Assembly: GCA_014058105.1 (NCBI GenBank)
Contig: JACGCM010002568.1
Location: 744,001 to 808,000 of the forward strand
Origin: Kingdonia uniflora
Taxonomy: Eukaryota > Streptophyta > Magnoliopsida > Ranunculales > Circaeasteraceae
Reading direction: 5' to 3'
Length of the DNA stretch: 64,000 nucleotides
The notes under the pieces are model-generated. The model made no database searches and had not been told where the DNA came from. It saw nothing but the letters and a program-made list of their open reading frames with translations. Shown piece after piece: positions 54,740 to 64,000 of this stretch (positions within the stretch are counted from its first letter, which is position 1; each line of letters starts with the position of its first letter). The translations under genes were made by a program, and so were the position numbers.

Positions 54740-55508
54740 TTGACTACCCTTAATTTCATACATACCATCATTATGCCTGAAGCAGAGTTCTAGATGATAG
54801 GTACAAGCGATTGCTTTCAAGTTGTGAATTTAACAGCGGCCAATAATCCTAAGATAACGAGATTTGGCGTTGATGACATAGAAGATATTGTCGATGGTAG
54901 TTGGTCTTGCGGTAATAAGTAAGATGGTCTTGCCTACTCCTTCTTCTTTAGAACTATTGAATCTACAGATATCAGTGCCGCCTGGAATAATATGATTGAC
55001 AAATCCCATTTGGTCGATTATGTCTAAAAGAGAATCTTAATACCGCTTTTAGTATCGATCATCATTATGTGCATGACAAACTTCTTCATCTTGAGCATTA
55101 TGACTAATGCATCATGATGTGGAATTTTACATGACTAATGTCGCAATCTTCAAAGAAGATCCCAAGCCGGCGATTGCTCGACTCAAGTAAAAGCTTGTTT
55201 CTTTATCTTGAGGTGTGAGATCACAGCATTCTGATTGTCTCATGTGCTTGAATCAACAAGAGTTAGTAATCTAATAGATTTTGATCATGTTATTATGTTA
55301 AATACGGTAGAGATGTTTCTCCTCAGCTTGATCTTTGACCTGGACTACTTCGAGCTGGTTCTTATAGCTGTCATCCTTATATGATTCAAGGTCAATAATA
55401 TATTTAAACATCCGTCCCTCCTTGAAAATGAATTCCAGCAACTTCTATAAAGCATGGCAATTGTCAGTAGAATGATGGTTTACCTTATGATGCATGCAGT
55501 ATGGGCGG
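54740..55508 (-). pseudogene. Element E protease remnant and gag C-terminus
   Basis: From the A2 junction: knuckle remnant, KLLEFIFKEGRMFKYIIDLE, SYKDDSYKNQLEVV, then FFEDCDISHVKF (about 55150) and a degraded protease, SGIKILF and, further on, VILGLLAAVKFTT. Shifts in nearly every 100 bp. Shows what C lost by deletion. Confidence 0.65.
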
Positions 55509-56001
55509 TGTTGTATCATATTTCCTAGATTCGACAAGAATAAAGCCAACACTCTGTAGTTTAAGATAGCTCAACATTCTATAGTCGAATACAGCTCAAC
55601 ATTCTTGAAGATTTTGTGAGTCCTCGACTTACCAAGAATAACCGTTTCAACAAGGTCAAGAAGGAACTGTTAGAGATTCGCAAAGTTTACCCACTACCCC
55701 TGGAATAGGAGACTCTTTGTTTCATTTTGTAAACTGCCTGAATATACTATAAATACAAGCAGAGAATAGGTTCTTAAGGACTGCACGTCTTGTATTTCTC
55801 TATCCTAAACACTAGCAATACTCAAAAAACTTGTAATAACTGGCATCTACTAGATTTTACATCAAATCCTCCCCGAGGTCGTGGTTTTTCTTAGTTTCTG
55901 CTAATTCTTCCACGTAAAAACTTGGTTGCTAGCTCTTTATTACATAATCCTTACGAACAAGTATTGGCAAAGGTTTTCCTCACGGAAAACACGCCACTAC
56001 T
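55509..56001 (+). repeat. A2 5' LTR (493 bp)
   Basis: TGTTGTATCATATTTCC...CGCCACTACT; the end CA has become CT. TATAAATA at 55748-55755. Edges fixed by the E sequence on the left and the PBS on the right. Confidence 0.88.
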
Positions 56002-56003
56002 AT

Positions 56004-56021
56004 TGGTGCCATCTGTGGGAA
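56004..56021 (+). promoter_or_regulatory. A2 primer-binding site
   Basis: TGGTGCCATCTGTGGGAA, two bases inside the LTR. Confidence 0.88.
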
Positions 56022-56063
56022 TACCACATTTTTTTCTACCATTTCCAATCTGAATACCATCTA

Positions 56064-57640
56064 ATGAAAAACATGAACTTGAGAAGTCATTCTAGTACCC
56101 TATGAGATCAGGACAATCCAGGAGCACTTGGTCTGTACGGTGCTGCTCTTGAACTTCAGAAATTAATGGCCGCAGAAAAAAATTAGAGACAAGAAGATCA
56201 GCGTGTTCACTCACAAGCTCTACAAACAGAGAGGGACGAACGCCAAAAAGTACTGGATCAGCAGAGTCAAACACAACAAAAAGAGATGGAGATATTGCGA
56301 AAAACACCAGATCGAATTACAGTTCATAAAGCATCACCGCCACTGGCTCGAAGTGAACAACGATCACGAGCTGTTCAACGCGATGATAAACCAAGAGAGG
56401 ATGATCCACGAGTATCTCGATCCGGATATGGAAATCCTAATAGAGCCTCTCGACATTTTGGTTTATCTTCTTCATCCTCGACATCCCAAGGAATTCGACG
56501 TACACATTATCAAACCCCTCTGCCAAAAAGAAGGCCCATCAGAGATCGATTGGGACCAGAGGGACAGGGCGACTTTGTTCCTCAGGTTCCAGCCTTACCT
56601 TTTCCCCCACAACAATTCATCATTCTGGATGACCTTAACAACAGAATTTAAGAAATCAACTCTGAGATCCCGGGCTGAGAATCTATGCTCGATAGGATCG
56701 AAACAAACCCCATCTACCCATATCTCAAAAATATGCCTATTCCAAAAAATTTCCATTTTCCCAAATTCGTCCAGTATGTAGGCCTCACTGATCCACTTAC
56801 ACATGTTCAAAATTTCAAAGCCGTTGTTCGATTGTACTCCAAACTCGACCATATGCTTTTTTAACTATTTAACATTAGCCTAAAAGAAGAACCACTCTGA
56901 CAGTTCCACACTATACAGGAAGCCTCTATCACCTCTTTCATCCAATTATAAAATCTTTTCGAATCCAACTACGCTCATGCTAGGGAGCGTGAAATCACAG
57001 TGGAATCTTTGTTTTACTTCGAACAAGGCGCAAAAGAAACCTTGGCAAGTTTTTATAAACGTTTCTTGCAGGAAACACGGAAGATTGGAAATTCAGACCC
57101 CAAAATCGTAGTTCCAGCGTTTACATCTGCCTTGCACATCGACTCCAAAGTTTGCGAAAAGCTTACTCTACGCAAACCACGTACGGTCACTAAAATGATT
57201 GACGTGGTTAATAATTACATCGAGCTGGAGCGCTCAAAGAAAGATAAGATGAAAAGCTCATTTGTCATACATTCACAAGAAGCATCTTCAACCCGGTCTA
57301 AAAGAGCAGTCACTACAGCAGTACCGAAGCCGCCTGCCAAAAAAACTGATAACATTCAAAGAAAAGGGGGAAAACTTGACTGACCTGTCAAAATTCTGCT
57401 ACCAATGACAACAACCCTATCCACTATTTTGCCAACGATAAAGGGAGTCGAGTATTATCGTGCACCACAGGTTATTGTTGATCTTCCGAATAGACCCTTA
57501 TGTCAGTATCATAATGTTCATAGTCATGAAACTGATAGTTACTACTTCCTCATTCGTATCTTTCACTGTATCCTCCTAGCTGAAAGACTCTATATTTATA
57601 TTGTCGACATTCAGAAATTTCACGACGAATAAGCAAAAAC
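56064..57640 (+). pseudogene. A2 gag
   Basis: ATG at 56064 (MKNMNLRSHSSTL). Open from 56286 for 121 codons with RTPDRITVHKASPPLA and RRPIRDRLGPEGQGDFVPQV. Then PIPKNFHFPKFVQYVGLTDP (about 56740-56800), the capsid-like part LFYFEQGAKETLASFYKRFL, LRKPRTVTKMIDVVNNYIEL (57000-57240), a Lys-rich linker and a knuckle region CQYHNVHSHETDSYYFLIRI (about 57500-57560) with the last Cys lost. About eight stops. Confidence 0.85.
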
Positions 57641-57683
57641 TACTGAAGTCGAACAGAATCATATCCAGGGCCCAGCTCACCAT

Positions 57684-58260
57684 TTGTATATGATCGAGAT
57701 CAAAAAAGGGAAGAAAAGAAAACAAGACGATCGTATTACATCCTGTTACAAAATTACTTCCTCAGACAAATCGGGAAAACTTCATCCAAGCACTAGGAAA
57801 TCCAAGCGTCCTTACCGAATAACGTTCAAGAACTGCAACACCAGTCATGTACAATACCCTCATGATTACCCACTTGTTATTATGCTTAAAGTGGGGCAGG
57901 ATTACCTACATACTCTACTTATCGACACCGGAAGTGCTACAGATGTCTTATTCTGAAGAGCAATTGAAGTCTTAGGCCTTACAGATTCAGTAAATGCTTC
58001 GACAACAACAATCACAGGCTTCAATGGTTCAAATGAATTAGCGACCTAAGAAATTACTATGTCAGTTCAAGCAGATTCAGAAGCCACATTCGTCAAATTT
58101 CTTGTCATTGATGCAGATTCCAAATATTTGGGAATTTTGGGACGCAGTTGGTTACATTCAATCAAAGCAGTACCCTCGACTTACCATTTAGCACTACGTT
58201 TTCCTACGGATCACAGAGTCTATGAATTCAAGGGATGCCAAGCAGTCGCATGAATGTGTT
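57684..58260 (+). pseudogene. A2 aspartic protease
   Basis: FKNCNTSHVQYPHDYPLVIM, VGQDYLHTLLIDTGSATDVL with the DTG intact, a stop (TGA, 57954), then GFNGSNELAT, FVKFLVIDADSKYLGILGRS and YHLALRFPTDHRVYEFKG. Confidence 0.85.
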
Positions 58261-58499
58261 AAAATACCACAGTCAGCCCTCACACAACAAAACTTCTTAA
58301 AGCATAACAACTACAGAATGACATGCCACCTACATTTGAGCAGCATGATGCTAAAATAATTAAAACGGCTGAACTCGATGGCCCTGGGTGCGCAACCTTC
58401 ATTGGATCCAAGCTGTAAATCGATGAAAAAGAAGCCATAATATAGCTACTTAAGATAAACATCGCCGTCTTCGCCTAGACTTTTCAAGAAATGTACAGA

Positions 58500-59363
58500 A
58501 TCGATCCTTCTATCGCTTGCCACCACCTCAACCTCCTTCCACACAGTAAAGCACTCATCAAAAAGTGACTAAATTATGCTCCCCGACTTCGAGATGCAGT
58601 CAATGTAGAAATTGATAAACTCCTTCGTGTTGAATTTTTTTGGGAGGCTAAATATCCGAAGTGGGTTTCCAATATCCTTGTCGTGCCCAAGAAAAATGGT
58701 AAAATACGGGTTTCTGTTTATTTTACCGAACCCAACAAATTTACACACAAAGACAGTTATCCGCTACCATTGATTCCACAACATCTCGACTCAGTCACAG
58801 GACACGAACTTCTTTCTATGATGGATACCGCCTCGGGATACAACCATGTTGCACTCGCTGAAGAAGATCAGGAAAAAACCACCTTTATAACCGAAAGAGG
58901 ACTCTACTGTTTCACAGTAATTCCTTTTGGGTTAGAAAATCTTGGAGCTACTTACCAACGATTGGTCACTCAAATGTTCAAAGATCAGCTCGGCAACATC
59001 ATGGAAGTATATATCGATGATATGATATGCAAAAGCTTGCAAAGAGAAAGTCATCTCAAAAACCTCCAAACTATCTTCGATATCCTTTGCCAATACAAGA
59101 TTAAACTCAACCTAGAGAAATGTCAATTCGGTGTCGCATCTAGAAAACTTCAGGGCCATCTAGTATGCAAAAGGGGAATCGAAATCGATCCAGATCAAAT
59201 CAAAGTACTCATGGCAATGCCCTCTCCACAAATGAAAAACGATGTTCAAAAATTTGCCGGCAAGATAGCCGCTCTTCACAAATTCATCTCAAAGTCAGCT
59301 GATCAATGCAAACTTCTTTACCTTCTTCATCGTGGCAACCCCAATCCTCTTTTGAAAAAATAA
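58500..59363 (+). pseudogene. A2 reverse transcriptase
   Basis: Open from 58683 to 59363 (226 codons). VPKKNGKIRVSVYFTEPNKF (Tyr for the conserved Asp of the fingers motif), motif A SMMDTASGYNHVALAE, TTFITERGLYCFTVIPFGLE, loop VYIDDMICKS, LNLEKCQFGVASRKLQGHLV. The metal-binding Asp residues are present. Confidence 0.92.
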
Positions 59364-59389
59364 CAAAAAGAAGTTATATGAGATCCTGA

Positions 59390-60230
59390 CTGTGAAATGG
59401 CATTCCAAGATCTTAAACGTACTTGGGGCGTTCTCCTATAATGAGTACTCTTATTGATGGTGAATTACTCACCATGTACTTATCCACAACTGAAGACTCC
59501 ATCAGCTTTGTCCTTATTCTTGAAGATGCAGGCATCGAGAAACCTATTTACTTTATCAGTAAAACTCCTATGCCTGCTGAAATGCGATATACTACCTCGG
59601 AGATGCAATTGCTCGCCTTGGTTTAGAGCTCTCAAAAACTCCATCCATACTTCCAAGCTTACCCCATCAAAATCATTACAAAATACCTTCTCAAACTCGT
59701 ACTCTCCAGAAAGGAAAAATCTCGACGAGTTCAACAATGGCCTATTTTTCTTGGGGAATATGAATCTCTTTTAAACCCCAAATATCCATCAAGGGACAAG
59801 CAGTTGGTCAACTTTTTGGTAGATCTTCCCGCTGACTGACGACTCAATTGCAAATCAAAATGTATGGTCCAAGAGTTTCGGTTGGCGACTTTTTACAGAC
59901 AGATCAGCAGGACCACAAGGTTCCAGAATTGGCATAGTCCTCGTCACGCCTTCAAATTATTGTATATAAAAAGTTCTCAAACTCAAATTCTATGCTACCA
60001 ATAAAGAAATAGAGTACGAAGGCATCTTGCACGGTCTCGATCTTGCACTTACTCTTAGTGCTGAGGAATTAGCAGTCTATGCCGACTCTTTACTCCTCGC
60101 CAATCATTACAACAAAATTTTCAAGGCAACAGGCAAAATGGTTGATTACGCAGCCCTGGTCGAAGAAAAGATGAAAAAATTCAAGCATGCCACCATTTCG
60201 TATTTACCTTGGTAAGAAAATCGCCATGCC
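59390..60230 (+). pseudogene. A2 RNase H and archaeal-type RNase H
   Basis: First domain PIMSTLIDGELLTMYLSTTE, LEDAGIEKPIYFISKTPMPA and SSQKLHPYFQAYPIKIITKY with the basic tail (59423-59830). Second domain WRLFTDRSAGPQGSRIGIVL, KLKFYATNKEIEYEGILHGL, ALTLSAEELAVYADSLLLAN, KMVDYAALVEEKMKKFKHAT (59875-60215). Asp, Glu and Asp expected in the second domain are visible. Confidence 0.88.
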
Positions 60231-60389
60231 GATGCCTCAGCTTACAGTGCTGCCATGCTGGGAGACACTTAAAAAAGATATTTAGAAATCAAAATCCTCG
60301 TGCACTCTAGCCTCGATATTTTGTCCATACTCCACTTAACCGTTACTAAAGATGACGCCCCTGAAGACTTGAGAAAGCCATTTTATGCT

Positions 60390-61574
60390 TAACTCAACAC
60401 TAACGTCATCCCCAGTAACAAAGAAGAAGCTCGATCCCTCTTAGCCAATTGCCCTCGATTCAAAGTCAAAAATGATATATTATATCGACTCACTAGAAGA
60501 GGGCCCCATATCGAATCTATATCGCAGAAACAGGCACAGATCAAGATCAGAGAACTTCACGAAGGTATCTGTGGTGCATATGTTTCCAGAAGATCACTAG
60601 CTCAACGTGCATTCACACAAGGACTCTATTGGCCCAAGATGAGACAAGACAATAAAGACTTTGTTCGGAAATGCTACAAATGCCAAATTCACGCTCAAGA
60701 CATCAAGAGCCCCACCCTCAACTTACATGTTCGTAATGTCCTTTGGAAATTGAAACGATGGGGAATCGATATCATTGGCCCTTTCCATCCAACTTTGGGA
60801 AATAAAAGATTCATCTTAGTTGCGACCGATTACTTCACCAAGTGGGTCGAAGCAGTTCCCCTATGCCATACTAATGAGAATGAGGTCATCAAGTTTCTTT
60901 GGGAGCACATCATTTCCCGGTTTGGTTGTCCAGAGATGATACGTTCTGATAATGGTAAACAGTTTATCAGCACTAAATTCCTTGCTTCGATTCATAAATA
61001 CAAGATTCAGTTGATAACTTCCATACCATATTACCCTCATGGAAATAGATAAGCTGAAGCCATCATGCGCCTCGACGACAAGAAAGGCATATGGGTCGAC
61101 GAACTCCTCAGTGTATTTTGGGCTTACCGCACCACTCCTCGAGTCTCAACAGGGTGCACTCCATTCATGATGGCTTTCGGTACATAAGCGGTCATACCTT
61201 CAGACCTTGATCTCCCCAGTACTCGATGTCAAATTTTAAATGAAGATAATGTGATTGGCTTCCTTTGCAACCTCAATTGGATCAAGGAAACTAGGGACAA
61301 GGCCATTGAAAATTTAGGGAGTTACCATGATACATTGAAAAGAACATACAACAAGAAAGTTTGAGAATGGAAATTTTGTATAAGAGACTTTGTCCTACGA
61401 CGAATAAAAGATCATACTCGACCTAAGAATTCTAGAAAATTATCAAAAAATTGGGAAGGATCCTATATTGTATGCAACAAAACAGATAGCAGAACTTATT
61501 GGCTTATAACTGAGGACAAAGTTCAGCTTGAGTAACCAAGGAGCACTGCTCAGCTTAAACTCTTCTATAGATGA
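60390..61574 (+). pseudogene. A2 integrase
   Basis: Zinc-binding part: HEGICGAYVSRRSLAQRAFT, CYKCQIHAQDIKSP. Core: RWGIDIIGPFHPTLGNKRFI, LVATDYFTKWVEAVPLC, MIRSDNGKQFIS, then HGNR, stop (61049), AEAIMRLDDKK with the Glu kept. VFWAYRTTPRVSTGCTPFMM follows, then the C-terminal part FVLRRIKDHTRPKNSRKLSK ending LFYR with TGA at 61572. Open for 137 codons from 60639. Confidence 0.92.
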
Positions 61575-61639
61575 TGCCCTGTGATCTTTTACTTCGAATC
61601 AAATAAACAATTTGTTATACATTATCTTTTTTACTACAT

Positions 61640-61970
61640 CGATTAGTCCCCGATCTATACTTTTTAAAGTATCTATCTGAGAAACGATCTCTTTCTACTT
61701 CGATTTATTCTCGATCTATACTTTTCAAGTATCTATCTAGCAATTGATCTTTCTACTATTTTGAATTGTCCTCGATTTATACTTTTCAAGTATCTATCTG
61801 ACAATCAATCTCATTCTACTTCAATTTGTCCTCGATCTATACTTTTCAAGTATCTATCTGACAATCGATCTCTTTCTACATCGATTTGTTCTCGACCTAT
61901 TCTTCTCAAGTATATATCTAACAAGCGATCTCTTTACTTTTTCATTTTCTCTCAATCAATACTTACCAAG
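61640..61970. repeat. 60-61 bp tandem repeat of A2
   Basis: TATACTTTTCAAGT-type boxes at 61656, 61717, 61778, 61838 and 61898. Multiple-of-three spacing keeps an 84-codon frame open (61761-62015), which I reject as coding. Confidence 0.92.
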
Positions 61971-61974
61971 TATG

Positions 61975-62379
61975 CCCGAGACAAAATAATTCCTTACTAT
62001 CCTAATTTGTTTTAAGGTCCTTGCTTACACAAGTATCCTAAAATCTATCTCGACTTCACCCAAACACTATCCAGTTACAGGATAGTTTACTTCGCGCTCT
62101 TTACTTGTCGACAAATCTCTAATGAGCTCTTGTTTTTCCCCAAATCTAAATCCAGTTACCTATCTTTGGATAAACATCTAGTACTCCTTACTTTCCATTT
62201 ATTGGCCACCTATCACATTTTGAGCACACAAGCAATCTTTACTTATCTGCTCGAATACAATATCACTTTAATACGTCTACTACTTCAGCTTATTTTCCCA
62301 TGCAAAATAGTTATTTAAACAAAACATTGAACATACACCAACATCCTTCGCATACACAAAATTAAAATGTTTTTGGTCC
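61975..62379. other. A2 3' non-coding sequence before F
   Basis: AT-rich, with two copies of CCAGTTAC(A/C)-like words and no coding frame that I can support. An antisense gene may have followed in the intact element, but nothing here shows it. Confidence 0.4.
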
Positions 62380-63094
62380 TGTAGTAGCCTACTCCTAGCC
62401 TTTGACAGTCAGTCGAAGCCTACTTCACAGCCTAATAGAATGTTTTGAGGCCCACTCAATCTCTAAAATAGATACCCCAGAGATCCCCCAAAGATGAAGC
62501 TTCGACATTAGGCAAAGCTTTGAGAACAGATTAACGAGACGCAGTAGAAACCCTTTGACCTCACTAACACAGGGCCATAGAAAGATAAGACGACAATAAC
62601 CTCAGCAGGTCAGACGGAGCATTGATTGGCCTATGCTGCTACAGTGGCAGGTCCAACCACCGCGCTGCTCAAATACATCATCAATAAATGTTGCAGTGAC
62701 AATACCGACATGACCGACGCCCATAACTCGCCGGGATTTCCTGACAGCAATCATGTAAACCAGACCCACCCCTGGTGACTGAGCTCCCTATATCTCTATA
62801 TATAGAGGAGAAGGGAAACCAAGGAGGACATAGAAAAATCATTTCTAGCCCTTTGCATTTTACCTTCGACCACCCGGATACTCTGTACTCGAACCCTGTT
62901 ATTTACTCTTCAGTAATACAATCTGTCTTAAAAAATTCACATCAGAGGTCGTAGAGAGTCACATTTGGGCCTCTATGCAAGTATTTGTCTATAGTTAGTT
63001 CTTAGTTTAAGTAATTTTATTGCCTCCTTTGATTAAGGATCGATTCTATGTTGTAAGAACAAACTTAATATCCGAACGAAGTTAGGTCCATATA
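62380..63094 (+). repeat. F 5' LTR (715 bp)
   Basis: TGTAGTAGCCTACTCC...GTTAGGTCCATATA; the terminal TACA is TATA. CTCTATATATAGAGG near 62791-62805 is the TATA region. Contains CATCAGAGGTCGTAGAGAGT, the reverse of the ACGACCTCTGATGAGGATT-type block of D and G. Confidence 0.88.
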
Positions 63095-63096
63095 AT

Positions 63097-63114
63097 TGGC
63101 ACCACCTGTGCTTC
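63097..63114 (+). promoter_or_regulatory. F primer-binding site
   Basis: TGGCACCACCTGTGCTTC, with the CTTC end shared by D and G. Confidence 0.8.
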
Positions 63115-63179
63115 CCACCCTACCAATCTCCTTTCCTTCTTCCCCTCCTTCTGTTTTTCACTTCAGCAAATTACCCTCA

Positions 63180-64000
63180 ATGGCCCCCACACGCCGTTCC
63201 AACTTAACTCAGGCAGGCCACTCCATTGACGGAGTCGCTGCCCAAATAGCCTTGCTATTCTAGCAAGTCGCTCAGGCAGAGAAGCGCCACCAGAACCAAC
63301 TAAACCAGGAGCATGAAAACCACTGCTTGGCACTAGAAACTGAGCGAAATCGCCGCTTAGATGATGAAAACAGATAGAACAGAGCAATCGATGAACTGCG
63401 CAACACCGTCTGAGAGCTACAGAGATTATAACCCATGGAACCTATTCGCCCATCCCAGGCACCAGACCCATCGCGCGTCTCTACTCGTGCCCGCCTAGGA
63501 CCTTCACTAAACCTCAAGATACCCCACGTTCATACTGGTGCCGAAGGTTTTCCCCGTATTATCCCCCCAACCGGCTCCATTCACCTTGGGATTCACCCCA
63601 CAAAAGACTCTTTCAACTCAACCCTCCACTTCTCCAGACGCCCCAGATGCCATCCTGCTCGGGAACGGCTCGGCGAACGCAGTACTGATTTTATCCCACA
63701 CGCTCGACCTCACAACCTTCGAATTCATCAATTTCCACCACGTCCTACGTATGTTACACAGCTGGACCTCGACCACATATACAACCACAAGCCCCATAAC
63801 AAACTCCTGGAGCCGCCTTAATAACCCAATTTTCCCTTAACTTTTGTGCTCCCAAACTCAACAAATACCGCAACACAGACCCCAAAATCCACATCCTCGA
63901 ATTCCAAACCTCCCTGAGCCTCTACTCTACGGCTGACTACCTATTATGTCACCTTTTTCCAACGAGCCTTACTGATAAACCCCTTCGATGGCACTACAAT
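63180..64000 (+). pseudogene. F gag, N-terminal part
   Basis: ATG at 63180 (MAPTRRSNLTQAGHSIDGVA). A helical charged segment with QNQLNQEHENHCLALETERN, stops at 63258, 63375 and 63411, then PSQAPDPSRVSTRARLGPSL and TGSIHLGIHPTKDSFNSTLH (open 63435-63821). After a frame change the capsid-like KLNKYRNTDPKIHILEFQTS and STADYLLCHLFPTSLTDKPL reach the edge. Confidence 0.85.

Larger units (their letters stand above)
44351..55508 (-). mobile_element. Element E: family I Tat-like gypsy element, 5' end cut by A2
   Basis: Minus strand, from the right: end of gag, protease, RT, RNase H pair, integrase, 114-bp repeats, antisense gene on the plus strand, 3' LTR. It is inserted in B's antisense gene at 44350. 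A2 begins at 55509 in its gag, where the knuckle sequence (GCATGCAGTATGG) breaks off. The remaining gag, PBS and 5' LTR are not in the window. Confidence 0.88.
55509..62379 (+). mobile_element. Element A2: family II Tat-like gypsy element
   Basis: Best-preserved pol in the window. Order: 5' LTR, PBS, gag, protease, RT, RNase H pair, integrase (stop at 61572), 60-bp repeats, 400 bp of non-coding sequence, then cut by F at 62379. It is inserted in the gag of E. Homologous to A1 throughout. No 3' LTR in the window. Confidence 0.9.
62380..64000 (+). mobile_element. Element F: family III Tat-like gypsy element, 5' end
   Basis: 5' LTR, PBS and the start of gag, running off the window. Plus-strand relative of D and G. 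Inserted in A2's 3' region. Confidence 0.88.

Noticed and set aside
61761..62015. 84-codon plus-strand frame with repeated LFKYLSDN
   Set aside because: Product of the 60-bp tandem repeat after the integrase stop.
1..64000. Host protein-coding genes, rRNA or endogenous pararetrovirus
   Set aside because: Every frame with recognisable similarity belongs to an LTR element, and no movement-protein or coat-protein type of sequence is seen. Short unassigned gaps remain at 5529-6200, 45553-46535 and 61975-62379.

Overview
The window is nuclear DNA from a flowering plant, probably a eudicot. It is almost wholly a nest of decayed LTR retrotransposons, and I found no credible host gene, tRNA gene or rRNA gene. 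Most elements are Ty3/gypsy of the Tat type. The evidence is gag with a CxxH...H...C knuckle, RT followed by two RNase H-like domains, primer sites close to TGGCGCCGTCTGTGGGAA, and in some copies an antisense gene between pol and the 3' LTR. One Ty1/copia element is present. Coding regions are broken by stops and frameshifts, many explicable as C-to-T (or G-to-A) transitions, as expected for old methylated heterochromatin.

Layout. 1-5528: element A1 (minus strand, 3' end outside the window). 5529-about 6200: start of another minus-strand LTR element (J). About 6200-9318: copia element H (plus), with a 501-bp solo LTR inside its gag (6811-7311). At 9318 H is broken by gypsy element B (plus, from 9319). 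B's integrase is split twice: by a multi-LTR structure G (14298-22382) and by element C (minus, 22652-41923). Both insertions have 5-bp target duplications with one mismatch. C carries element D (minus, about 23162-30371) inside its antisense gene. B's own antisense gene is cut at 44350 by element E (minus, from 44351). E is cut at 55508 by A2 (plus, 55509 onward), and A2's 3' region is cut at 62379 by F (plus, 62380 to the end). The nest is therefore H > B > {G; C > D; E > A2 > F}, and the outer elements do not close inside the window.

Three sequence families account for the gypsy elements. Family I is B, C and E, with 559-616 bp LTRs. Family II is A1 and A2, with 489-493 bp LTRs. Family III is G, D, F and probably the solo LTR; the G, D and F LTRs are 687-795 bp and their U3 is rich in GAGTAG-type minisatellite repeats.

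Two features stand out. G is an internally deleted element followed by five further LTRs in direct tandem. Each junction is exactly TT plus an 18-nt primer-binding site, which is the extent of plus-strand strong-stop DNA, and these spacers differ from the native PBS of the same family. Family I carries a multi-exon antisense gene (coiled-coil protein; one copy keeps a domain resembling the Putative gypsy type transposon family). Its splice sites and an internal 102-bp exon are conserved between C and E, and the E copy has a TATA box upstream of its ATG.
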